A stretch of 29,478 nucleotides of DNA from Methanomicrobiales archaeon (GCA_012521035.1 JAAYND010000021.1:1-29478), one strand, 5' to 3'. Positions 6,650-15,332 are shown, counted from the first letter of the stretch. Translations and numbers: made by a program. Notes: generated by a model from the letters alone, not told the origin.

Positions 6650-9600
6650 CTACCCGATCAGCTTGATGAGTCCGTGCCGGGGTTCGAGCACCTCGCCGCC
6701 CCGCCTCAGCTGCTCGATGGTATACTCGATCTTATCGCGGGTGAAGCCCTGCTGTATCAGGAGATCGATGACCTCATCGACCTTCGCCTGACCGCCGGAC
6801 TCCCCGGAGAGGTTCCTTATGGCCTCCTTGACCGACCGGATGATGTCGCGCTGTGACTTCGTGACGCCGGTCACGAGCTTATCGATATCGAAGGTCCCGC
6901 TCTCCGCGTCGTATGCGACCTGCCGGAGACAGGCATCGACGATCCGGAGGATCCGGTCGGTGTCCTCGGTATCGACGGTGTTTGAGAGCCGCATCCGGGC
7001 GCTCGCCTCGGCGAGGCGGACCAGCGCCTCGAGCTGCCGGGCGGTCACGGGGACGGGTTTGTTCCCGCTCGCGAGGTTTCGGAGGCGCATGTAGTAGGTG
7101 ATCAATGCCTCCTTCGCGCCGTCGGAGAGGATGGGGAAGCATGTCCGTTTTGCGTGGGCTATGTACTTGCGCAGGAGGGAGGGATCGATATCGGGGGTGA
7201 CCGGCGCAAGCGCCCGCTCGATGAACTCCTCATCGACGCCGGGGAGAGGCGAGTACTCGTGCTGTTTTATGAGCTCGCCGACGGCATGGGTCTTGATAAT
7301 GTGGTTTGCTATGGCCCCGTCGCGCTCGGCCTCGGGCTGGTCGGTCATAACGAATATGAGGTCGAACCGGGAGAGGAGCGATGGCGGCATGTTGATCTGT
7401 TCGGCGATCGGGACGAACTGATCGAACCGCCCGAGTTTCGGGTTTGCCGCACCGAGGAGCGCGCACCGGGATTTCAGGGTCGCGGTGATGCCGGCTTTTG
7501 CAAGCGAAATAGAGTTACCACACCAGACAGGTATTCCGTTGCGCCGCACATAGAGTATGTGGTCTGGAACCTCCAGGCAGTAGATCATACCCCGGTAGGG
7601 TCGCCTCTCTATGTGCCGCTTCCCGTTTGAGTTGATGTTTGGTTCGTTCTGGCCATCGTGGATGAAGGTCACCTGGTAGATATCATGGGTCGTAACCGAA
7701 CTCTCGCCTCGCGGGTTGGGTGCCAGAGCCCCGGCCTCACGCATGAGATAGGTGTTCCCGGACCACCCCACCTTCAGCAGGAGTTCGGTGATATCGCCGG
7801 CAAGCCTCTTTGAAGAGGTTGTATAGATCGAGACTCCGGTTGATCTGTTGACGTATCCGTCCCCGAGCATGAGTGCATCAAGCAGCACCCTGATCTGTTC
7901 AGGAGGGAGACTCCTGGCATACCCGGGGACATACTTCTCGTGACATTGGCCGAAAGGCGCGAGGTGTACTGCGAGCTGCTTTGAGTTGATCACGAAGTTT
8001 GTGCCGTCATAAGAGAAACGAAACGGCAGTCGCTCGAGGCACCGCCTGATAATCTCGGTCGATTCAGGTATCTTCTGCGATATAGTCACACGGTAGGGAA
8101 CCCCTGTCTGGTAGTGCCGCTGGACCGTGCCCTCTGAGAGGAAGTAGCCCAGGAACTCAAGCCAGTCATCCATCCCGATCAGGATGGGGTCAGTGAGCCT
8201 TCCTTTTGAGTTCTGGTTTGCGAACTTGATGACGGGCGGGATCTCATGGATCTCCTGTCGTTCTCCTTCCCATACGGCGTTCTTCTTAAACCGCATCCGC
8301 TTATGGATGGGGAGCTCGTCCATGCGGATGAGCCCGAACCCCTCCCACTCATTGGCGCGCCGGTTCAGGTTGACATACATCCGATGGTTTGGCGTGACCG
8401 CGAGGTCCACCTGCCGTGATCTGATGTAGTACATATCCCCATCGTACTCTGATGCGGTAAAGCCTACCGGGGATGCATACACAAGCCTCCCTTCGGGAGA
8501 GAGAGTCGCAACACGATCGTCTGCGGTGACATCCCGGAACAATTTCCATCCGGCTTCGGTGAGAACCTCGGTCTCGTCATCGTAGCACTGCTGCTCCATC
8601 GCCTCATGGAGCGCGCTCCGGTCCTCCTTCGCCATCTTGTCCATCTCATCGACGGCGGCGATACCCATATCGGCGAGGACGAGCGCGCCGGCCTCAAGCG
8701 TCCAGCGCCCGTCACCGAACTCATCTTTGACCGCCGTCGCCGTCAGGCCGGCCGACGTCGATGACTTCCCGCTCGTGTATATCCCGCGCGGCGAGAGCTT
8801 CACGACGTAGCGGAGGATCTGACTCTTCGCTATACCGGGATCTCCGACGAGGAGGACGTGGACGTCGCCCCTGAGGCGGGAGCCGTCCGGCATATCCTTT
8901 GCTATGCCGCCGAAGAGCTGGAGCGCGATCGCCTCCTTCACGTCATCGGTGCCGTAGATCGTCGGCGCGATCGATCTCGTGATCTTTTTGTAGATCATCG
9001 GATCGCGGGAGAGGGCTTTGATCTCGGCCTCGTCCTCCTCGGTTATCGATATCTCCTCAAACTCCTTCTCCGCGATCTCGATCGAGTTGCACTCAAGGTA
9101 GATATCAAAGAGCGTGCTCTTCTGACCGTAGTTGATCCGCTGCACAGACCGGAGGATACCGTTCACCACGACCCGGTCGCCGGGTGCGACCTGACCGGTG
9201 AGGTCATCGGTGGCATCGACATCGAGCGTCTGGGGCTGCTCACCGCCCCGGAGACCCTCGGGCGACTCCTGGATCCGGAGCTTCTGGGTATCGACGAACC
9301 GGCACCGGTTCATGACGAGATCCAGGCGGGTCTTTCGCTCGCAGTTCGGGCAGAAATCCGGTTCATCGAACTTCCCGTAGCTCTGGATGACCGGATCGGT
9401 GAGCTTCCCGCAGGACCTGCACCGGAAGACCGCGCTGACGATCCGGGGGCGCACCTCGGTGGTCTTCCGGAGGATGCCCTCGATCGCGACGAAGGTGTTG
9501 ATCTGCTCGGCCCTGATATCCCGGACGTTGGTCCTCTGCGGCAGGTTCGTGAACCTTATGTTGAGAAGCTCGGGCTCCTGGCCGTCCTTGAGCTTGATGA

Positions 9601-9844
9601 GTTTGTTCTGGAGGATCGCATCCCGGATATCCCCGATGACCTTTCCGGGGCTCCGCAGGAGCTCAAACGCCAGCCGGTTATTCAGGATCGTCCGGTAATC
9701 GATTATGAGCGACCGGTTGTGAGGATACTCGCGGGAGAGCTCGGCGAGCTCCCGCCGGTACTGCTTCTTTAAAAATTTCGTCCACTCACCGACGACATCG
9801 GTGACCTCGACGGTTACCTCTTCAGGCACAGTCGGGCCCCTCAT
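6650..9844 (-). CDS. mcm: Replicative DNA helicase MCM, containing an intein
   Basis: The 1064-residue precursor leaves a 706-residue MCM after intein removal, a normal archaeal size. The N-terminal domain has a zinc site with Cys142, Cys145, Cys165 and Cys168. The AAA+ core has Walker A GDPGIAKS at 334-341 and Walker B with DE at 399-400. MEQQ is split from SISLAKAGI by the intein, and the sensor/arginine-finger segment PPSLLSRFDLIF follows. The C-terminal winged helix ends VLEPRHGLIKLIG. MCM hexamers unwind DNA ahead of the fork. The ATG overlaps the rfcS stop (ATGA), so the two are co-transcribed and probably translationally coupled. Without splicing the helicase would be broken between Walker B and the following helix, so activity depends on the intein. 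Confidence 0.97.
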   Translation of the reverse strand: MRGPTVPEEVTVEVTDVVGEWTKFLKKQYRRELAELSREYPHNRSLIIDYRTILNNRLAFELLRSPGKVIGDIRDAILQNKLIKLKDGQEPELLNIRFTNLPQRTNVRDIRAEQINTFVAIEGILRKTTEVRPRIVSAVFRCRSCGKLTDPVIQSYGKFDEPDFCPNCERKTRLDLVMNRCRFVDTQKLRIQESPEGLRGGEQPQTLDVDATDDLTGQVAPGDRVVVNGILRSVQRINYGQKSTLFDIYLECNSIEIAEKEFEEISITEEDEAEIKALSRDPMIYKKITRSIAPTIYGTDDVKEAIALQLFGGIAKDMPDGSRLRGDVHVLLVGDPGIAKSQILRYVVKLSPRGIYTSGKSSTSAGLTATAVKDEFGDGRWTLEAGALVLADMGIAAVDEMDKMAKEDRSALHEAMEQQCYDDETEVLTEAGWKLFRDVTADDRVATLSPEGRLVYASPVGFTASEYDGDMYYIRSRQVDLAVTPNHRMYVNLNRRANEWEGFGLIRMDELPIHKRMRFKKNAVWEGERQEIHEIPPVIKFANQNSKGRLTDPILIGMDDWLEFLGYFLSEGTVQRHYQTGVPYRVTISQKIPESTEIIRRCLERLPFRFSYDGTNFVINSKQLAVHLAPFGQCHEKYVPGYARSLPPEQIRVLLDALMLGDGYVNRSTGVSIYTTSSKRLAGDITELLLKVGWSGNTYLMREAGALAPNPRGESSVTTHDIYQVTFIHDGQNEPNINSNGKRHIERRPYRGMIYCLEVPDHILYVRRNGIPVWCGNSISLAKAGITATLKSRCALLGAANPKLGRFDQFVPIAEQINMPPSLLSRFDLIFVMTDQPEAERDGAIANHIIKTHAVGELIKQHEYSPLPGVDEEFIERALAPVTPDIDPSLLRKYIAHAKRTCFPILSDGAKEALITYYMRLRNLASGNKPVPVTARQLEALVRLAEASARMRLSNTVDTEDTDRILRIVDACLRQVAYDAESGTFDIDKLVTGVTKSQRDIIRSVKEAIRNLSGESGGQAKVDEVIDLLIQQGFTRDKIEYTIEQLRRGGEVLEPRHGLIKLIG
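7514..8587 (-). mobile_element. Intein with LAGLIDADG-type homing endonuclease in mcm
   Basis: 358 residues (precursor 420-777) interrupt the conserved MCM motif after MEQQ. The splicing domain shows Cys420 at the start (CYDDETEVLTEAGWKLF), block B AVTPNHRMY with Thr484/His487, block F YCLEVPDHILYVRRNG, and terminal Asn777 followed by Ser778 as the +1 nucleophile. The residue before Asn is Gly776 instead of the usual His. The DOD endonuclease has LGYFLSEG (565-572, acidic Glu571) and LLDALMLGDG (654-663, acidic Asp662), so both catalytic acids are present and homing may still be possible. Codon third positions look less GC-biased than in the flanking helicase, consistent with separate acquisition. 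The reading frame is intact, which an essential host gene requires. Confidence 0.95.
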
Positions 9845-10809
9845 CGGTGCTCTTCTGCGGCGAGGACAAACCTGGCGAGCAGCGCCTCCATCTGGATATC
9901 GCTGTTCGCTCCCTCCGAGAGGCGGAAATCAGTCTCGCCAAGAGCATCTATCAGTTTCACCTTGAGTGTCCGGGGCAGATCACGCCTGACCAGTGTGCGG
10001 TAACACTGGTTGATCAGCTCGTTCGGAGCGATACCCCGGCCGCGGACGAGTTCTGAGAGTGCCTGCTCGGCCTCATCGAACCTCCCTGCGATCGAGAGAT
10101 CGAGGAGCTCGTTGATCTCGTCAGGGCGGGCCGTCGAGGTGATCTCGTAGACCGTCTCTTCATCGATATCGGTCCGGATGATGGCAGCCCCCTGGAGCGC
10201 GTTGATCGCCTTTCGCATATCCCCGGAGGCGACGTAGACGATCGCGTCAAGCGCCTCGTCCGTGACGGTGACGCCCTCGATCGCGGCGATCCTCGTGATT
10301 TCCTCGATGATCGCCTCACGGTCGAGCGGCCTGAACCGGTAGATGGCGCACCGGCTCTGGATGGGGTCGATGATCTTTGAGGAGTAGTTGCAGGAGAGGA
10401 TGAACCGGCAGGTTCTGGCGTAGGTCTCCATGGTCCTCCGGAGCGCCGCCTGCGCATCCGTGGTGAGGGCGTCCGCCTCGTCCAGGAAGAGAACCTTGAA
10501 CGTCGCGCCGGCGAGCGGGGACGTCCGGGCGAACTCCTTGATCTGGTTCCTGACAACGTCGATACCGCGTTCATCCGAGGCGTTCATCTCCCGGAAGTTC
10601 AACTGCCAGGAGTCGCCGAAGAGCTCCCGCGCGAGCGCCACCGCGGCGGTCGTCTTGCCGACCCCGGCGCTCCCGGTGAAGAGGAGATGCGGCAGGTTGC
10701 CGGTCTTCACGTAGGATTGAAGGCGCACCACGATCTCCTGCTGTCCGACCATCTCATCGAGCCGTCGTGGTCGATACTTCTCTATCCAGATGGTGTGGTT
10801 ACCTTCCAT
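9841..10809 (-). CDS. rfcS: Replication factor C small subunit (clamp loader)
   Basis: 322-residue AAA+ ATPase that, with RFC large subunit, loads PCNA onto primed DNA. Walker A GSAGVGKTT is at 46-54, Walker B FLDEAD at 108-113, and the clamp-loader SRC motif at 152-154 (IQSRCAIYRF). The C-terminal helical collar follows. Length is normal for archaeal RFC-S and no intein is present. ATG 10809 gives MEGNHTIWIEKYRPRRL, the usual N-terminus; ATG 10815 adds two residues. The last codons overlap the mcm start, linking clamp loader and helicase in one transcript. It is divergent from the RPA-associated protein gene. Confidence 0.97.
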   Translation of the reverse strand: MEGNHTIWIEKYRPRRLDEMVGQQEIVVRLQSYVKTGNLPHLLFTGSAGVGKTTAAVALARELFGDSWQLNFREMNASDERGIDVVRNQIKEFARTSPLAGATFKVLFLDEADALTTDAQAALRRTMETYARTCRFILSCNYSSKIIDPIQSRCAIYRFRPLDREAIIEEITRIAAIEGVTVTDEALDAIVYVASGDMRKAINALQGAAIIRTDIDEETVYEITSTARPDEINELLDLSIAGRFDEAEQALSELVRGRGIAPNELINQCYRTLVRRDLPRTLKVKLIDALGETDFRLSEGANSDIQMEALLARFVLAAEEHR

Positions 10810-10815
10810 TTGCAT

Positions 10816-10959
10816 CTAAGTTGGTGCTCTGGCATTGTAAAAGCATCGTCATCTCTCCCGGTGATCATTTTTAGTGGTCCGGGGGCGAATATAGAAGGGA
10901 GGAAAGACCGGGAGTATCATGTGGAAGATCGCCATCCATCCTCCCGGGGCAGATGAGAT
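10816..10959. promoter_or_regulatory. Divergent promoter region between rfcS-mcm and the RPA-associated operon
   Basis: This spacer separates two replication/repair transcripts. For the minus strand, two TATA-like elements are visible: CTAAAAATGA (complement of about 10865-10875) and CTTTTACAA (complement of about 10835-10843). The second lies about 30 nt before the rfcS starts and would give a nearly leaderless mRNA. For the plus strand, GAATATAGAA at 10887-10896 would start transcription near 10918, leaving a leader of about 40 nt. No clear operator palindrome was seen. Confidence 0.45.
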
Positions 10960-11709
10960 ATGGAGTCTGCGGAACGGGTTTTTGCAGAGGATTTTGCTGC
11001 CGCGCGGCATACACTGGACTCCGGGGAGAGATCATACGTGGTGACGCCCACCGGCGCCTGGTGCCGCCGCGTATTCATCGTCGGCGCCCTCACCGAACGC
11101 AGGGGGAGGGGTGATCTCATGCAGGCCAGGGTGGCCGACCCCACCGGCACGTTCCAGGTCACAGCAGGCCGGAAGTACCCGGATGCGGCCGAGACGCTCG
11201 GCTACATCGAGCCACCGGCGTTCGTCGCAGTCACCGGCCGGGCGACGATCAGGGGATCCGGACCGCGTGCGCATGCGGCGGTGGAGGCAGAGGCACTCCG
11301 CGTGGTTGACCGCACCGCACGCGACCTCTGGGTGCAGAAGACCGCCGGCGCAACGCTCGATAGGCTCGAAGCGCTCAGGAGAGGACTTCAGGGCGGCGGC
11401 GATGAGCAGGTCACAGCGGTCATCGAGCGTTATGAAACCACGGATGCGGACCTCAGGGATATGGCCGGTATGATCCTGGCGGCGCTTGAGAGTGCCGGCC
11501 CGTGCGACGTCATCGATATCGAACCCCTCGCGGCCTCCGACCTCCTCCTCGCCGCCCTTGAGGGTGAGGAGAGCATCACGGTCGATGATGCCATCGCCCT
11601 CGGTGTGCAATCCGGCCTCTCCGCACGGGAGGCGCGAAAGGCGCTTGAGGACCTTCTCGCGGCAGGGGAGTGTTACCAGCCCACATCAGACACGATAAAA
11701 CTGATCTAA
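10960..11709 (+). CDS. RPA-associated OB-fold protein (COG3390 type)
   Basis: 249-residue protein. The segment TPTGAWCRRVFIVGALTE, then RVADPTGTFQVTAGRKYP and EPPAFVAVTGRATI, matches the OB-fold of the archaeal RPA-associated family (haloarchaeal RpaP). It continues with the typical RDLWVQKTAGATLDRLEAL helix. The C-terminal region of about 90 residues looks like a winged helix (SAREARKALEDLLAAGECY). In haloarchaea these proteins sit with an RPA gene and a calcineurin-type phosphoesterase and act in single-stranded DNA binding. Here the phosphoesterase follows 6 nt downstream, but the neighbouring upstream gene is rfcS and no RPA gene is adjacent, so the RPA partner must be elsewhere. ATG 10960 has only a weak ribosome site. 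Confidence 0.88.
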   Translation: MESAERVFAEDFAAARHTLDSGERSYVVTPTGAWCRRVFIVGALTERRGRGDLMQARVADPTGTFQVTAGRKYPDAAETLGYIEPPAFVAVTGRATIRGSGPRAHAAVEAEALRVVDRTARDLWVQKTAGATLDRLEALRRGLQGGGDEQVTAVIERYETTDADLRDMAGMILAALESAGPCDVIDIEPLAASDLLLAALEGEESITVDDAIALGVQSGLSAREARKALEDLLAAGECYQPTSDTIKLI

Positions 11710-11715
11710 CACGAT

Positions 11716-12471
11716 ATGCGCTTACACTTTATTGAGAACGGCCCGGCCCTCCTGGTCGAGCGTGACCGGCGTGTGCTGGTCATCGCTGACCTGCATATGG
11801 GTATCGAGTCGGGCCTCGAACGCCACGGCGTCCATGTGACGAGCCGGAGTGCCGCCCGGACGGACCGGGTGCTCGCCTGTATCGAGGAGGCAGAGCCCGA
11901 CCTCCTTCTCCTCCTCGGCGATGTCAAACACAACGTCCCGGTCACGAGCAGGCAGGAGTACCGGGAGCTCCCCGGCATACTTGAGGCGTTCCGGGAACGT
12001 GTGCCGATCGCCATCATGCCCGGGAACCATGACGGCGGCATCGGCAGGTTCCTGAAGCCCGGAGAGCTCCTGCCCATCGATGGTGCGATCATCGACGGCG
12101 TCGGCTACCTCCACGGCCACACCCACCCTGACCCCGAACTCTTCGGCCACCTCATCATACTCGGCCACCACCACCCGGTCGTATCGCTCACCGACTCGGT
12201 CGGGTGCGCCGCACGCGCCCAACCGGCCTACCTCTACTCGGGGGTTATCGCATCCTGCCTCCCGGAGGGGGAGCAGCCGGAGAGCCCCACCCGGCTCCTC
12301 TTCGTCCCGGCGTTCAACGAGTTTGCGGGCGGTATCGATACCGGACGGCTCCGGAAGAGCGGGCTTGGCCCCCTCTCCCGGTGCATAGACGAGAAGACCG
12401 CGGAGGTGTTTTTAGCGGATGGCACATACGTCGGCTCCCCTGCCACACTCTGCCCCGAAGACCGCGGCTGA
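11716..12471 (+). CDS. Calcineurin-like metallophosphoesterase (COG1407, Lhr/RPA-associated)
   Basis: 251-residue two-metal phosphoesterase. Ligand motifs in order are DLHMG (Asp25, His27), GDVKHN (Asp69), GNHDG (Asn104, His105), the unusual pair LHGHTHP (His133/135/137) and GHHHP (151-153). All positions expected for a metallophosphatase are present. This subfamily recurs beside Lhr helicases in bacteria and archaea and beside RPA genes in haloarchaea, which implies a role in processing DNA or RNA ends, although its natural substrate is not established to my knowledge. It follows the RPA-associated gene by 6 nt, and its 3' end contains the start and ribosome site of the helicase gene, so the three proteins are probably made together. 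Confidence 0.9.
   Translation: MRLHFIENGPALLVERDRRVLVIADLHMGIESGLERHGVHVTSRSAARTDRVLACIEEAEPDLLLLLGDVKHNVPVTSRQEYRELPGILEAFRERVPIAIMPGNHDGGIGRFLKPGELLPIDGAIIDGVGYLHGHTHPDPELFGHLIILGHHHPVVSLTDSVGCAARAQPAYLYSGVIASCLPEGEQPESPTRLLFVPAFNEFAGGIDTGRLRKSGLGPLSRCIDEKTAEVFLADGTYVGSPATLCPEDRG
12402..12408 (+). promoter_or_regulatory. Strong Shine-Dalgarno inside the phosphoesterase gene
   Basis: GGAGGTG lies ten bases before ATG 12419 and is almost a full match to the archaeal anti-Shine-Dalgarno sequence. It fixes the helicase start 53 bases inside the upstream coding region and explains how the overlapping gene is translated. Confidence 0.75.
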
Positions 12472-15148
12472 TCTCCTCAGCGCGGAGGTGCGGGAGGTCG
12501 CCCGGCGGCGCGGGTTTGTCGAACTCTCTGAGACCCAGGAGCAGGCCATCCCGCTCCTCTTTGAGGGGAAAAACCTGATACTTGTGGCGCCGACCGGCAC
12601 GGGAAAGACCGAGAGCGCGGTCTTCCCGGTCTTTGACCGGCTCCTCGAGACCCCCGGGCCCGGGTTTAAGGCGCTCTACATCACCCCCCTCCGGTCCCTG
12701 AACCGGGACATCCTCTCAAGGCTCGAGTGGTGGTGCCGGGAGCTCGGGCTCACGGTCGGGGTCAGGCATGGGGACACGCCGCAGAACGAACGGAGGAAGC
12801 AGGCCTTAAACCCGCCTGACCTTCTCATAACGACGCCCGAGACCCTGCAGGCGCTCTTCATGGGCAAACGCCTCCGTGAGCACTTAAAGAACGTCAGGTA
12901 CGTCATCATCGATGAGATCCACGAGCTCGCCGATAGCAAGCGGGGAGCCCAGCTCGCGGTGGCACTCGAACGGTTGAGTGCTTACGCCGGGGAGTTCCAG
13001 CGGATCGGGCTCTCCGCCACCGTGGGAAACCCGGACGACATCGGCCGGTACCTCTGCGGTGCCCGGCCGTTCTCGCTCGCCGAGGTGCCGGTAGCAAGCC
13101 ATCTCGATATCGACGTCCGGTTTGCCGGTGAAGACTTCGCCGCCCAGACACGGGCCGTCGGCAGGTGCCTGGAGGCGCCCGGTTCCACCCTGGTCTTCGT
13201 CAACACCCGGGTGACCGCCGAGGCCCTCGGGCATGCGCTCTTTGCCCGTGGCGACGTCGAGGTCCACCACGGTTCACTCTCCCGGGATGTCAGGGTCGAT
13301 GCCGAGGAGCGGTTCAGGGCGGGCGCGGTCCGGGCGCTGATCGCCACATCATCGATGGAGCTCGGTATCGATATCGGGCATATCGAGCATGTCGTCCAGT
13401 TCGGATCCCCACGGCAGGTCTCACGCCTGGTGCAACGGGTCGGCCGGGCCGGCCACCGCCTCGACGCCATATCGCGGGGCACCGTCCTCGCCACGGGGTT
13501 TGACGACCTCCTTGAGTCGTTCGTGATCGCGCGCCGGGCGAAGGCGAACGAGTGCGAGCGGATCGTCCCTCCCGCCGGCGCCGCTGATGTGCTCGCAAAC
13601 CAGGTGGCGGCGATAGCGGTCGAGTACGGGGAGATCGAGATCTCGCGCGTCAGGGCGATCGTTGAAGCATCGAGCGCCTTCGCCGGGTGCGGACCGCTGC
13701 TCGATGCCGTATGCGGGCAGATGGCGGAGCACCGCCTGATCAGGATCGATGGAACCCGGATAATCAGAACCGGACGGGCGCGGCGCTACCTCATCGAGAA
13801 CCTCTCGATGATCCACGATGAGCGGAAGATGGAGGTCTTCGATATCGTCTCGCGCCGCACGGTCGGAACCCTGGATGAGTCGTTCGTCGTCGGGTGGGTG
13901 CACACCGGGGCGGTCTTCATCACAAAGGGGCAGCTCTGGCGGGTGCTTGAGATCGAGGAGGGCAGGATATCGGTCGAACCGGCCACAAAGGCAAAGGGAG
14001 AGGTCCCGTCCTGGGAGGGAGAGCAGATCCCGGTGCCGTTCGCCGTCGCCCGGGAGGTCGGGGCTCTCCGGAGGACCCGGGCGTTTAGCCGGTACTCGGA
14101 TATCCCCGATGCGATCGGCTACGCGGAGCAGTCGCTTGACCGCATGGACCGGGGCAACTACCCGGTCCCCTCGGATCGCCTCGTGACCCTCGAGAACACC
14201 GGCGAGGGGGTCGTCTGCAACGTCTGCGGCGGGCATAAAGCGAACGAGGCGCTCGCACGGGCACTCTCGGTCCTCCTCTCGGCCCGCTACGGGACGACCG
14301 TCGGGATCGAGGTCGGCGCCTACCGTTTCCTCCTCCGCCTGCCCGAGAACGTCAGGGCGCTCGAGGTCCAGGAGACAATCGCCGGGCTCGCGCCCGATCA
14401 CCTCACCGGAGTCCTGAAACTCGCCCTGAAGCGGACAGCGCTCTTTAAGTGGAAACTGGTGCAGGTCGCAAAGAAGTTCGGCGCTATCGATGCTGACGCC
14501 GACTACGAACGGTTCAGCATCCACCGCCTCATCAGTCTCTTCGACGATACCGTCATCGCAGATGAGGCATACCGGGAGCTCTTCAGCAACTACATGGACG
14601 TCGATTCGGCGCAGGAGATCCTCGCATCGATCCAGGACGGCCGGATCGCCATCACCACCGGCGGACTGAGCCCGCTCGGGAGCGAAGGGCTCTCATCGTC
14701 ACGGGACATGATCCCCCCGCCACTGATCGACCAGGCGGTGATCGGAACCCTTATGCGCCGCATCGAGAAGGAGGACGTCATCCTCTTCTGCATGAACTGC
14801 CGGAAGTGGAAGAGCCGGACAGTCGTCGAGCGCGTCCCCGACCGGCCACAGTGCCCGCTCTGTAACGCCCGCCTCATCGCGGCGCTGAAACCCTGGGACG
14901 AGCAGTTCATACCGGCGATGAGAAAGAAGAATAAATCCGAGGAGGAACGGGCGATCGAGGTCCGGTTCTTGCGGAACGCAAACATCGTTCTATCGAGCGG
15001 CAAGAAAGCGGTGAGGGTTCTCGCCGCGAAGGGTGTCGGCCCCGATGTGGCATCCCGGATCCTCGCCACCCTGACCGAGGGGGACGCCCTCTACCGCGAG
15101 ATCCTGAAGGCAGAGCGAAATTACGTCAGGACGCACCGGTACTGGTAG
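12419..15148 (+). CDS. Lhr-type superfamily 2 helicase with C-terminal zinc-binding motifs
   Basis: 909-residue helicase. RecA domain 1 has APTGTGKTES (57-66), DEIHEL (165-170) and LSATVG. RecA domain 2 has FVNTR, TSSMELGIDIGHIEHVVQFG and the motif VI QRVGRAGHR (about 339-347). The long C-terminal part includes CNVCGG near 600 and a four-Cys site FCMNC...CPLC near 790-815, followed by a basic helix and a helix-hairpin-like VLAAKGVGPDVASRIL. DEIH plus the RAGHR motif and overall size identify the Lhr (large helicase-related) family, which unwinds DNA or RNA:DNA duplexes and is linked to repair. Which archaeal Lhr subgroup it belongs to is not clear. The start overlaps the phosphoesterase by 53 nt with an excellent ribosome site. 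Confidence 0.92.
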   Translation: MAHTSAPLPHSAPKTAADLLSAEVREVARRRGFVELSETQEQAIPLLFEGKNLILVAPTGTGKTESAVFPVFDRLLETPGPGFKALYITPLRSLNRDILSRLEWWCRELGLTVGVRHGDTPQNERRKQALNPPDLLITTPETLQALFMGKRLREHLKNVRYVIIDEIHELADSKRGAQLAVALERLSAYAGEFQRIGLSATVGNPDDIGRYLCGARPFSLAEVPVASHLDIDVRFAGEDFAAQTRAVGRCLEAPGSTLVFVNTRVTAEALGHALFARGDVEVHHGSLSRDVRVDAEERFRAGAVRALIATSSMELGIDIGHIEHVVQFGSPRQVSRLVQRVGRAGHRLDAISRGTVLATGFDDLLESFVIARRAKANECERIVPPAGAADVLANQVAAIAVEYGEIEISRVRAIVEASSAFAGCGPLLDAVCGQMAEHRLIRIDGTRIIRTGRARRYLIENLSMIHDERKMEVFDIVSRRTVGTLDESFVVGWVHTGAVFITKGQLWRVLEIEEGRISVEPATKAKGEVPSWEGEQIPVPFAVAREVGALRRTRAFSRYSDIPDAIGYAEQSLDRMDRGNYPVPSDRLVTLENTGEGVVCNVCGGHKANEALARALSVLLSARYGTTVGIEVGAYRFLLRLPENVRALEVQETIAGLAPDHLTGVLKLALKRTALFKWKLVQVAKKFGAIDADADYERFSIHRLISLFDDTVIADEAYRELFSNYMDVDSAQEILASIQDGRIAITTGGLSPLGSEGLSSSRDMIPPPLIDQAVIGTLMRRIEKEDVILFCMNCRKWKSRTVVERVPDRPQCPLCNARLIAALKPWDEQFIPAMRKKNKSEEERAIEVRFLRNANIVLSSGKKAVRVLAAKGVGPDVASRILATLTEGDALYREILKAERNYVRTHRYW

Positions 15149-15324
15149 GGGAGGCCGGCCTCAGGCGCGGGAGGGAGAAGGGCGCGGTGTAGATGCCAGG
15201 ACTCCGCGCGTGGGTGCCCCGGTCAGGCTATACGCACCTTGAGTCACAGTCGGTTGCCCGGGCAGGCGTCTGCGCGAGCGGTTCAGAATCAGGGAAAACT
15301 GGGGGCCTCCGGCAGGCCTCCCTC

Positions 15325-15332
15325 AAAAAAAA
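15325..15332 (-). terminator. T-tract terminator of the TBP gene
   Basis: Eight consecutive A on the + strand give TTTTTTTT on the transcribed minus strand, 17 nt after the TBP stop codon. A run of this length is rare in this GC-rich sequence and is the classic archaeal intrinsic termination signal. Confidence 0.7.

Noticed and set aside
8858..9772. A 304-codon plus-strand frame opposite the MCM N-terminal region
   Set aside because: Antisense shadow of mcm with no recognisable motifs or ribosome site.
6650..9844. MCM as a disrupted pseudogene
   Set aside because: The insert is in frame, has all splicing blocks, and the flanking helicase motifs rejoin exactly.
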